NCBI RefSeq assembly: GCF_011046485.1
Contig: NZ_CP049256.1
Span: 496,001 to 560,000, forward strand
DNA from: Microbacterium sp. 4R-513
GTDB taxonomy: Bacteria; Actinomycetota; Actinomycetes; Actinomycetales; Microbacteriaceae
Direction of reading: 5' to 3'
Length of the DNA stretch: 64,000 nt
The translations under genes and the position numbers were made by a program. Each line of letters opens with the position of its first letter. Positions within the stretch are counted from its first letter, which is position 1. The notes below the pieces were generated by a model. That model was not told the origin of the DNA. It did not search any database and saw only the letters and a program-made list of their open reading frames with translations. Shown here in pieces: positions 36,101-43,765 of the stretch.

Positions 36101-39100
36101 CGCGCGCGCCGGCGACCGCGCCGGTCGCGGCGAGCGAGGCCGACGTCGTGTGGTCGGTGCTCGCGAGGGCGAAGGCTGCGCCGACGCCCGTGGTCGGGAG
36201 CGCCGCGCCATCCGAGCTCAACAGCGCCGAAGCGGTGTTGCTCGCGGCCGACGACGCCGAGATCGCGACGTCCGGGGTCGGCCCGGTGAGGATCGCGGTG
36301 CCGGCCAGCGAGGCGATCGCCTCGAGCTGGACCAGCGAGATGGCGACCGACCCGGCGATGCCGAGGTCTCCGCCCGTCCCGGCACCGCCGGTGGCGGTGG
36401 CCGAGAAGTCGTGCTGCCCGTCCGCGGCGCCGTTCGCATCGAGGGGCGCGGTGCCTGCGGAGAGGGTGAGGTGCTGTGTGGAAATTGTGGCCGAGGGGCC
36501 GACCTCGGCGCGGACGACGACGTCCGCCAATGTGATCGCGACGGCCGCTGCGATCGTGGTGCCGCTCGGGGGTCCGCGCGAGGACGGTGCGCCGCTCGCC
36601 GTCGAGGATGCCGTCGCGTTCTCGGCACTCTTCAGCTCGACGCCCTGCGCCACGATGGCGATCCCGTCGACCGAGACGTCGGCCGACGCGTGCTGGATGG
36701 TGAGGGCGAGCGCGGCGGCGACCGAGACCGTGCCCTGCGGCGTCGCGGGTGTCGGGATCGGCGTCGAGCCGGTGCCGCCGGACCCGTTCCCGGCCGCCCC
36801 GGTCACGGGGGCGATGCCGTCGGCATACCCGCGTGCGTCGGCCGCCTGCGCGGCAGGCGTCGCCTGGCCGCCCTGGCCCGGCGCGCCGGTCGCCGACGAC
36901 GTCGCGGCCGACGAGGCGAGGCTCGCACCCGTCGCGAGGAGGGTCACGGTGCCGAGCGCCGTGAGGTCGCGCGCGAGCTCCGACGCGACCGAGTGGTCGG
37001 CGAAGGTGAGGGCGACGACGGCGCCGACCGCTGCCCCGCCTTCGGCGTCGACATTGCCGGTTGCGGTCGTCGTGACGGGGGCCGACTGCTGCGCCTCTGA
37101 ACGGTAGGACCCGGTGATCGTGAGCGGGGTGCCGGCGCCGAGGCGAGCACGCGTGGAGACGTTCGAGATGGTGAGTCCGAGGACCCCCGAGATCGCGGCA
37201 TCCGAAGCCACGCCTCCCGTCGCCTGGGTCGTCGCCGGCGAGGTCGTCGCGGCGGAGAGCGAGACGTCGTGGGCTCCCGCGAGCGTCGCGCCGTCGGCGA
37301 TCTCGGCGACCGTCGTGTCGTTGACGATGCTCGTCGCGACCGTCGCACCGATGCCGGTCGTCGCTCCGGCCTGCGTGCCGGGGCTCGCGATCGTGGCGAC
37401 CGCGTGGTCGGACCGGGCGTCGAAGGCGAAGTCGGTCGAGCCGCTGGTCACCGTCGCCGCGCCGTCCAGAGCGGCTCGCGTGCGGAACCCGGCGACGGTC
37501 ACGGCGAGGGAACCGGCCGCTCCGACCGACGATGCGCCGCCTGCGCCCGAGATCGACTCGGACCGGTAGGCGTTGACGTCGCCGGCATTGCGCGGTGCCG
37601 CCGTCGCCCGCACCTCGACGCGGGGGCCGGCGAGCGTTGTGCCGGCGACGCGGGCGGTCGTCGTCGAGTCGGCGACGTTGACCGACACGGCGACGCCGAC
37701 TCCGGCGGCCGAGCCGCCGACGGCGCCGGCATCCGCCTTCGCGTCGGCGCTCCCCGACGAGACCGCGGCGACCGAGAGTCCCGTGCCGCCGGCCGACACC
37801 ACGACGGGTCCCGACCCGGCGAGGGTCGCGGCCGTCTGCTGGTCGAGGTGCGAGAACGCGAGGGCGCCGGCCACGCCGATCGATCCGCCGGGAGCCTGCG
37901 CGAATCCGCCGGGCTGCGAAGCCGTGGAGGTCGACGTGCTCGGCGAGGTGCCGTTCGCGGTCGAGCCGCCCGGGCTCGCGAGCGCCTGCGTCGAGAGGGT
38001 GTGGGTCGAGTCCGCCAGCAGCGAGATCGCTCCGCCGGCCGTCAGACCCTGGGGCGCCGTCGTCGCGACGAGGACGTTCGTGCGGATGGTCGCGTCGGTC
38101 GTCGCGATGCCGGCACCGGCCGTCGCGGCCGTCGCATCGGCGTTCGTCGTCGCGGTCGTCGCGGTGGTCGCGGCGAGCGTCAGCGTTCCGGCTGCGGCGA
38201 TGCGCGAGGCATCCGTCACCGTCGTCTCGGCGGTGTTGTCGATCGTGGCGTGCGCGACGGCGGCGTCGACAGAGGCATCCGCTCCCGTCCCCGTCGACTC
38301 GGTCACGAGGTTCGCGGTCGACTTCGATGCGAGCCGCACGTCGCCGGATGCCGTGAGGCTGCTCGCACCCGCGAGCCGGACTCCGGCCGACGCCGTGCTC
38401 GATCCGTTCGCGAGCCCGACGGTCGCCCCGGGGTTCGCGGTGCTGTCGGCCGTCGCCGTCAGCGTGATGTTGCGCGCGGTGATCGCGGCATCCGTCAGCT
38501 GCACGAGAGCCTCGGCGGGCGTCGAGTCGGTCGACGAGCTCGTCGCCGCCAGGGTCACGTCGCCCGTGCCGGCGTTCAGCTGCGAACCCGGGTCCATGAT
38601 GATGCGGCTCGCCTCGAAGAGGAAGGTCACACCGAGGAAGGTCAGGACGCCGATGATGCGGATCGTCGCTCCCTTGCCGACCGTCCGCACCGTGAGGCTC
38701 ACGAGCGGCAGCACGCTGTGCTGCTCGAAGGTGCCGTCGCTGCTGCGGATGAGCAGCTGCCCGAGGATCGTGGGGTCGGCGAGCACCTCGACGGTCTCGC
38801 CGTCGACGTCGTTGGTGGCGATCGTGACGGGCGCGTTCTGCGCACCGAGATCGACGGGCTCGAGGCCCGAGTACGCGATCGTCCGGGCACCCGCGGCGAT
38901 CGTGCCGGACTGCGGCCCGCTCGCCCGCGAGACGACGGCGCCGCCGTCGCCGAGGACGGTCAGCGTGTCGTAGCCGCCCGCCCCGCCCTCGACGGCGGCG
39001 ATGCTGCCGCTGCCGGTGACGACGAACGTGTCGCGGTTCCCGGCCGAGCCAACGAGGGTGCTGAAGCCGGCGAAACCCTGGCCCGCGACGACGCCCGAGC

Positions 39101-40463
39101 CCGAGCCTGTGACGGTCCACGTGGCATCGGCGCCGGGCCCGGCGAGACGGTGCCCGCCGCCGAGTCCGACGAGCGTCGAGACGTTCGAGTACGCGATGCC
39201 TGCAACCGATCCGGCGCCGTGGCCGTCCGTCGTCCACGTGAGTCCCGAGCCGGCGACCGCGAGGGTCGCGGCGTTCGTGACGGTGACCGCGATGCCCAGC
39301 CACGCGGGGAGCGAGACGCGCCCGCCCGCCGAGATGCTCAGTGCGGTGACGGATGCCGCGGCCCGCCGCGTCTCCACACCGTCGGCCACGACCACGAGGT
39401 CGTCGCCGTCGCGGCTGACCGTCACGTCGCCCGCTGCGGACACGGCCCACGGGGCGGGAGCGGCGGGAGCCGCGTCGGCCGGCTGGGTCGTCGCGGGTGC
39501 CTCGGCCGCCGGCGTCGTCGCATCGGCCGGGGCGGCGGGAGCCGCAGGCTCGTCGGCGGGGGCCTCGGTCTGCTGGGGGGCGGGCGCGGGCGCCTCGGTC
39601 TGCTGAGGAGCCGGGGGCTGCTCGACGGGCGCGGGCTCCTCGACGGGCGGAACGACCGCCTGGTCGGCGCCGCTGCTCTGGCCCTGGTCACCGGCGTCGG
39701 CGGGGGCCGCGTCCTCCTCGGCGGAGAACGGCCGGACCGACAGCATGGCGGGCATGCCGACGACCCGTCCAGACGCCGTCGGCTGGCCCGTCGGGTCGGG
39801 CGCGGGCTGCGTCGGGGTCGGCGTGGGAACCGGCTGCGGAGTGGGGGTCGGCGTCGGCGCGGGCGTCGGAGTCGGGGTCGGCGTGGGCGTCGGGACGGGC
39901 GGCGGCGTGGGCGCCGGGTTCGGGTTCGTCCCGATCGATCCGGGGTTCACCGTGCCGGGGCCGCACGTGAGGCTCGTGCTGCTCGTGCTCGTCGTCGAGG
40001 AGCTCGTGCCGGTGGACGTTCCGGGCGTCCCGCCGGTCGTGGTCTGCACGCAGTTCGGCCCGAACGGCGAGGTCGGCGACGGGCTCGGCGCGGGCGTCGG
40101 CGGGACGATGACCGTCATCGTGATCTTGGTCGTCGTGCGCGGCGCAGGGGCGGGCGCCGGCTGCTCGGCGGGCGGCGCCACGGGCACCTCGACGAGCGAG
40201 TCCGGGGGCAGCTCCGGGACCGTCGGCTCCTCCTCCGGGGCCACGGCCGGCAGACCGGACTGCGGGACGGGAACCGTCGCGGTCGTGCTCTGCGGGACGG
40301 CGTGTGGCGCGGCGAGCGCGGGGGGAATTCCCCAGGTCAGTTGGCCGATCACCAGCACGAAGCTCACGAGGGCGGCGAAGCCCGCCTTCGGGCGGCGGGG
40401 GGCCGCGGGAGGGGTCGACGAACGACACCGGTGTGTCGTTCCGGCGGCGTCGGCGTACCCCAA
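9151..40463 (-). CDS. Giant repetitive cell-wall-anchored surface protein (about 10,437 residues; one frameshift)
   Basis: A single gene of 31.3 kb. Residues 1-51 form an export signal: Arg/Lys-rich n-region, a hydrophobic core (AALVSFVLVIGQLTWG) and an ALA-A cleavage site. Residues 53-345 are a Pro/Thr/Ala-rich stalk including (PT)n. A beta-repeat head follows (to about residue 800), then 13-14 tandem 375-391-residue units (about residues 810-5,860), and more 55-75-residue beta-repeats. Two blocks repeat an IGGL-G-xY motif. RTX-like GGDGNDTF and GGAGDDTF stretches occur near the end. The C-terminus has a Pro/Glu/Gly spacer, LAATG, a membrane segment and RRR, as in class E (LAXTG) sortase substrates. 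As sequenced, the main frame ends at 10050, because one C appears lost at about 10351 (TTCTTCGCGAC; TTCTTCCGCGAC restores GQFFRDPRTEP and the anchor). The start is TTG at 40461-40463; a better-spaced GTG at 40483-40485 is out of frame. A role in adhesion or a surface layer is inferred from architecture only. Codon use matches its neighbours. Confidence 0.85.
9213..9306 (-). other. LAXTG-type sortase signal and membrane anchor of the giant protein
   Basis: LAATG is encoded at 9292-9306. It is followed by a hydrophobic helix (FGLLLAALMLLVLGGLV) and LRRR. This order (pentapeptide, helix, basic residues) is the cell-wall sorting signal. LAXTG is the form known for class E sortases of high-GC Gram-positives. 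An unusual 21-residue tail follows RRR before the stop at 9151. Confidence 0.75.
13617..13631 (-). other. CxxCH motif inside the giant protein
   Basis: CSSCH occurs in an otherwise cysteine-poor extracellular protein, with CGCFGG about 90 residues C-terminal. The motif matches the c-type haem attachment signature, but a lone copy proves little; a disulfide or metal site is equally possible. Confidence 0.2.
14340..15310 (-). repeat. IGGL-type module block 2 of the giant protein
   Basis: Several degenerate copies of a roughly 50-70-residue module share the pattern HGL-x-(T/D)G-x-x-V-x-Y, then GG-x-x-(V/I)GGL-x-x-G-x-x-Y-x-V, then a short strand ending in I-Q-L. Examples are GGTAVGGLVDGTKYSVLVVS and GGALGGLSQNTTYWVIRLDD. 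Similar copies occur at about 20120-20820. This family differs from the Ala/Thr-rich repeats around it. Confidence 0.6.
20120..20820 (-). repeat. IGGL-type module block 1 of the giant protein
   Basis: Two or three modules are present, for example GGAAIGGLVDGATYFVVMTG and GGGQPIIGLSPGTAYYAIVD. They interrupt the Ala/Thr/Val-rich beta-repeats and resemble those at 14340-15310. They may form a separate small domain with its own ligand; this is inference. Confidence 0.6.
22900..38050 (-). repeat. Tandem array of 13-14 units of about 1.14-1.17 kb (375-391 residues)
   Basis: The linker motif AGAPEN and its variants fixes the phase. The plus-strand base of its proline codon lies at 24228, 25401, 26571, 27741, 28893, 30033, 31158, 32298, 33435, 34572, 35709 and 36879. 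Intervals are 1125-1173 bp and all divisible by three. Divergent copies extend the array at both ends. The copies at about 28.9-34.6 kb are the most alike, which suggests recent duplication or gene conversion. Each unit holds six sub-repeats, each opening with a V-A-x-x-V-A-(I/V)-x-L-type strand, plus a Gly/Ser/Asp linker (SGVDQAV-ERDHA). No stop or internal frameshift is visible within the array. Confidence 0.85.
39775..39925 (-). repeat. Hexanucleotide-like repeat encoding (Pro-Thr)n
   Basis: Runs of GTCGGN/GTGGGN on the plus strand encode PTPTPTPTPAPTPTPTPQ in the stalk of the giant protein. Pro-Thr repeats act as extended, wall-spanning spacers in other surface proteins. The DNA repeat is prone to length change. 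Confidence 0.7.
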
Positions 40464-40571
40464 TGACGGGGGTTCTCCGTGCCACAGGGCTCCCTTCGCC
40501 CAGGCGCGTTCGTACTAGAGATCCCCATCCCCCGTGCCGAAGACATTGCCCACCATCGACACTCGAATCGG

Positions 40572-40601
40572 ATGCTAGACCGCGTCACACCCAGCGCACA
40601 A
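40572..40601 (-). promoter_or_regulatory. Probable promoter of the giant gene
   Basis: On the minus strand, -35 TTGTGC (40596-40601) and -10 TAGCAT (40572-40577) have an 18-bp spacer. The leader to TTG would be about 100 bases. It lies between the sucD terminator and the giant gene, so the gene is probably transcribed separately from sucCD. Confidence 0.35.
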
Positions 40602-40650
40602 GCACCACATGTCACACGGCCCCCTCGGCCGCGGCATCCGGAGACGAGAA

Positions 40651-40682
40651 ATGCACCCTCCCGCGAAGCGGTGAGGGTGCAT
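40651..40682 (-). terminator. Strong hairpin terminator after sucD
   Basis: ATGCACCCTC (40651-40660) pairs perfectly with GAGGGTGCAT (40673-40682). The loop itself folds as CCGC-GAA-GCGG, giving an almost continuous stem. It is about 40 bases past the sucD stop and should isolate sucCD from the giant gene. Confidence 0.75.
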
Positions 40683-40721
40683 CTCCGGCCGCCTCATGCG
40701 AGGCGGGAAAGCGCTTGTCGC

Positions 40722-41624
40722 TTAGAGCGACTCGACGATCTCGCGCATGAGCGCAGCGGTCTCGGAGGGGGTCTTGCCCACCTTGACACCGGCGGCCTCG
40801 AGGGCCTCCTTCTTCGCCTGAGCGGTGCCCGCCGAGCCCGACACGATGGCGCCGGCGTGGCCCATCGTCTTGCCCTCGGGAGCCGTGAAGCCGGCGACGT
40901 AGCCGACGACCGGCTTGGTCACGTTGGCCTTGATGAAGTCGGCCGCGCGCTCCTCGGCGTCGCCGCCGATCTCGCCGATCATGACGATCGCCTTCGTCTC
41001 GGGATCGGCTTCGAATGCCTCGAGCGCATCGATGTGCGTCGTGCCGATGATCGGGTCGCCACCGATGCCGATTGCGGTGGAAAAGCCCAGGTCACGCAGT
41101 TCATACATCATTTGGTATGTAAGCGTTCCGGACTTCGACACGAGGCCGATCGGACCCTTGCCGGTGATGTTCGCCGGGGTGATGCCGACGAGCGCCTCGT
41201 CGGGCGTGATGATGCCCGGGCAGTTCGGCCCGATGATCCGGGTCTTGTTGCCCTTCGACTTCGCGTACGCCCACGCCTCGGCCGTGTCGCCGACCGGGAC
41301 GCCTTCGGTGATGACGACGAGGAGCGGGATCTCGGCGTCGATGGCCTCGATCATCGCGGCCTTCGTGAAGGCGGCCGGGACGAAGGCGATCGACACGTCG
41401 GCACCCGTCTTCTCGATGGCCTCGGCGACCGACCCGAAGACGGGGAGCTCGACGCCCGCGCCGTCCTTGTCGGTGTGGAGGACCGTCGTGCCCGCCTTGC
41501 GCGCGTTGACGCCGCCGACGACCTGCGTGCCCGCCTTCAGCATGAGCGCGGTGTGCTTCGTGCCCTCGCCGCCCGTGATGCCCTGGACGATGACCTTGGA
41601 GTTCTTGTCAAGGAAGATCGACAT
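40722..41624 (-). CDS. sucD: Succinyl-CoA synthetase, alpha subunit
   Basis: The alpha subunit binds CoA and carries the phospho-histidine in the TCA-cycle interconversion of succinyl-CoA and succinate with ADP/GDP. It has 300 residues, normal length. Landmarks are the CoA-binding start [15 protein letters not shown], the [10 protein letters not shown] motif, and the phosphorylated histidine in [13 protein letters not shown] near residue 255. The ATG at 41622-41624 has AAGGA upstream. sucC lies 48 bases upstream on the same strand, forming a two-gene operon. Confidence 0.97.
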   Translation of the reverse strand: MSIFLDKNSKVIVQGITGGEGTKHTALMLKAGTQVVGGVNARKAGTTVLHTDKDGAGVELPVFGSVAEAIEKTGADVSIAFVPAAFTKAAMIEAIDAEIPLLVVITEGVPVGDTAEAWAYAKSKGNKTRIIGPNCPGIITPDEALVGITPANITGKGPIGLVSKSGTLTYQMMYELRDLGFSTAIGIGGDPIIGTTHIDALEAFEADPETKAIVMIGEIGGDAEERAADFIKANVTKPVVGYVAGFTAPEGKTMGHAGAIVSGSAGTAQAKKEALEAAGVKVGKTPSETAALMREIVESL

Positions 41625-41672
41625 GTTTCAGATTCCTTATGTTGTGATCCGGTCGCTGAGCTCGTCGAAGCG

Positions 41673-42836
41673 TCAGGCGTTGGCGAGCTCGGCGGCCTTG
41701 TCGGCGCCCTCGTCCATCGTGGCGGCGAGCGTCACGAGCGGGTGGTTCGCCTCCTGGAGGATGCGGCGACCCTCCTCGACGCGGTTGCCGTCGATGCGGA
41801 CGACGAGCGGCTTCGAAGCCGACGAGCCGAGCTCGGCGAGCGCGCCGACGATGCCCTTCGCCACGGCGTCGCATGCGGTGATGCCGCCGAAGACGTTGAC
41901 GAAGACCGACTTGACCTGCGGGTCGCCGAGGATCACGTCGAGGCCGGCCGCCATGACCTCTGCCGAGGCACCGCCGCCGATGTCGAGGAAGTTGGCGGGC
42001 TTGACGCCGCCGTGCTTCTCGCCGGCGTAGGCGACGACGTCGAGCGTCGACATGACCAAGCCTGCGCCGTTGCCGATGATGCCGACCTGGCCGTCGAGCT
42101 TGACGTAGTTGAGGTCGTTCTCCTTGGCCTTCGCCTCGAGCGGGTCCGCCGCGGCCTTGTCCTCGAGCAGCGAGTGGCCGGCGTGCCGGAACTCGGCGTT
42201 CTCGTCGAGCGAGACCTTGCCGTCGAGGGCGATGATCTCGCCGTCCTCAGACTGGATGAGCGGGTTCACCTCGACGAGGGTCGCGTCCTCGTTCTTGTAG
42301 ACCTGGAAGAGCTTGACGAAGACGTCGGCGACCTTCGGCGCCAGCTCGTCGTCGAAATTCGCCGCCTTCGCGATCTCGAGCGCCTTGGCCTGGTCGATGC
42401 CCGTCAGCGGGTCGACCTCGACGCGTGCGAGCGCCTCCGGCTTCTCGACGGCGAGCTGCTCGATCTCCATGCCGCCCTCGACGCTCGCGAGCGACAGGTA
42501 CGAACGGTTCGCGCGGTCGAGCAGCACCGAGAAGTAGAACTCCTTGGCGATGCGGGCGCCGCCGGCGATCATGACGCGCTTGACGACGTGCCCCTTGATG
42601 TCGAGGCCGAGGATGGCCTTCGCGGCCTCGTAGGCCTCGTCGGGGGTCTTGGCGACCTTGACGCCGCCGGCCTTGCCGCGGCCGCCGGTCTTCACCTGAG
42701 CCTTCACGACGACGACGCCGCCGAGCTTCTCAGCCGCCGCCTTCGCCTCCTCGGGGGTGTCGGCGATGAGGCCCGGAAGCACCGGCACCTCGTACTTCTC
42801 GAACAGATCGCGTGCCTGGTACTCGTACAGATCCAC
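41673..42836 (-). CDS. sucC: Succinyl-CoA synthetase, beta subunit
   Basis: The ATP-grasp beta subunit provides the nucleotide- and succinate-binding site of the enzyme. Its 387 residues begin [19 protein letters not shown] (GTG start at 42834-42836, AGGA nearby). They include the nucleotide-loop [37 protein letters not shown] and [15 protein letters not shown], all typical. It is first in the operon and preceded by a palindromic operator. Confidence 0.97.
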   Translation of the reverse strand: MDLYEYQARDLFEKYEVPVLPGLIADTPEEAKAAAEKLGGVVVVKAQVKTGGRGKAGGVKVAKTPDEAYEAAKAILGLDIKGHVVKRVMIAGGARIAKEFYFSVLLDRANRSYLSLASVEGGMEIEQLAVEKPEALARVEVDPLTGIDQAKALEIAKAANFDDELAPKVADVFVKLFQVYKNEDATLVEVNPLIQSEDGEIIALDGKVSLDENAEFRHAGHSLLEDKAAADPLEAKAKENDLNYVKLDGQVGIIGNGAGLVMSTLDVVAYAGEKHGGVKPANFLDIGGGASAEVMAAGLDVILGDPQVKSVFVNVFGGITACDAVAKGIVGALAELGSSASKPLVVRIDGNRVEEGRRILQEANHPLVTLAATMDEGADKAAELANA

Positions 42837-42881
42837 AGTGCAGTCCTTCGCTGGGGGCGAATGTGGGGGAAACGGCCGAGA

Positions 42882-42921
42882 GATCTCTCGATATCAAGAG
42901 ATCGACCAATCCCCCAGCCTA
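42882..42921 (-). promoter_or_regulatory. sucCD -10 box and 22-bp near-perfect palindromic operator
   Basis: GATCTCT (42882-42888) and AGAGATC (42897-42903) flank an 8-bp centre containing GATATC; 20 of 22 positions are symmetric. On the minus strand the site begins a few bases after the expected start point of a -10 box TAGGCT (42916-42921), where a bound repressor would block transcription. The divergent TetR gene starts about 115 bases away and is the obvious candidate, but this is inference. Confidence 0.55.
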
Positions 42922-43004
42922 CTACCGCTCGCTGACCGGTCCGTGCGCGCGCCGGGCCCGCCAGCCCCGCCGCGGTTCGCCTGAGATCGCACGGAGCGTC
43001 GCAT

Positions 43005-43010
43005 TAGGCT
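43005..43010 (+). promoter_or_regulatory. -10 box of the TetR gene (leaderless)
   Basis: TAGGCT ends seven bases before the ATG at 43017, which would place the transcription start on or next to the start codon. No Shine-Dalgarno sequence is present, consistent with a leaderless message. Confidence 0.45.
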
Positions 43011-43016
43011 CGGCGC

Positions 43017-43688
43017 ATGAGCGACACCGCTTCGGCAACCGCGCCGCGCCACGCCGTCGTGTCGGCGGCTCTCGATCTGTTCGCGCGCCAGGGATTCGAG
43101 TCGACCTCCGTCGAGCAGATCGCCCAGGCCGCGGGCATCTCGCGGTCCACCTTCTTCCGTCAGTTCGGCGGCAAGGACGACGTCGTCTTCGCCGATCACG
43201 AGCTGCTCCTCGACGGTCTGCGCTCCTACCTTTCGGAGTCCCACGACAACCCGTGGGCGGCCGTGTGCGAGGCATCCCTCTGGGTCTTCAAGCAGTTCAC
43301 CGCAGACCCCGAGCTCGCGCGGCGGCGCTATGCCGTCGTGCGCGGCGTGCCCGCGCTGCGCGAGCGCGAGATCGTCACGGTGTTCCGGTACGAGCGGCTC
43401 TTCGACGAGTACCTGCGCGAGGCACTGCCGGGGCTCGACCCGCTCGACGCCGTGGGGTTCGCGGCGCTCGTGACGGCCGTCCACAACCATGTGCTGCGGC
43501 AGCTCCTCCGGGGCACGAAGCGCGTGCCCGCGTCGGTGCTGCGCCGGGCGCTCGACGACGTCATGCGCCGCTACGGAGTGCATCCCGAGGGGACGGATGC
43601 CGCCGCCGACGATCTGGTCGTCGCCGTGTTCCCCCGCTCAATGCCCTCCGCCGAGGTCGCACGTCGTCTCGGCGAACAGCTGGTCTGA
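43017..43688 (+). CDS. TetR/AcrR-family transcriptional regulator
   Basis: The 223-residue protein has a TetR DNA-binding domain in its first 65 residues: AALDLFARQGFESTSVEQIA, then AGISRSTFFRQFGGKDDVV as the recognition helix and anchor. The rest is a helical ligand-binding domain without an obvious match. It is divergent from sucCD and 77 bases upstream of the P-type ATPase gene. It may repress itself and sucCD through the palindrome at 42882-42903; the ligand is unknown. Confidence 0.88.
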   Translation: MSDTASATAPRHAVVSAALDLFARQGFESTSVEQIAQAAGISRSTFFRQFGGKDDVVFADHELLLDGLRSYLSESHDNPWAAVCEASLWVFKQFTADPELARRRYAVVRGVPALREREIVTVFRYERLFDEYLREALPGLDPLDAVGFAALVTAVHNHVLRQLLRGTKRVPASVLRRALDDVMRRYGVHPEGTDAAADDLVVAVFPRSMPSAEVARRLGEQLV

Positions 43689-43730
43689 GAAGACTCGGCG
43701 GTATCCTCGCCCACCGCGGCTGACCTCCCC

Positions 43731-43758
43731 TTGCCGAGCGCTCCAGCGCGAGTACGTT
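43731..43758 (+). promoter_or_regulatory. Promoter of the P-type ATPase gene
   Basis: -35 TTGCCG (43731-43736) and -10 TACGTT (43753-43758) have a 16-bp spacer. The start point falls at or next to the ATG at 43766, so the message is probably leaderless. Confidence 0.45.
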
Positions 43759-43765
43759 CGGCACC

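Noticed and set aside
33366..37100. A 1,244-codon plus-strand frame that could look like an RGD-rich surface protein
   Set aside because: The apparent motifs are by-products of the antisense of Ala/Thr/Val codons. It has no start signals, and the opposite strand has clear coding evidence.
22900..38050. CRISPR array or satellite DNA
   Set aside because: The repeat unit is over 1.1 kb, keeps reading frame, and varies like duplicated protein domains. No short direct repeats with unique spacers are present.
7565..40721. A mobile genomic island with integrase or att sites
   Set aside because: No integrase, transposase, tRNA target or flanking direct repeat was seen. Composition matches the neighbours, so only a synteny interruption is claimed.
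40479..42935. An 818-codon plus-strand frame across sucCD
   Set aside because: It is antisense to two certain genes and has shadow-type composition.
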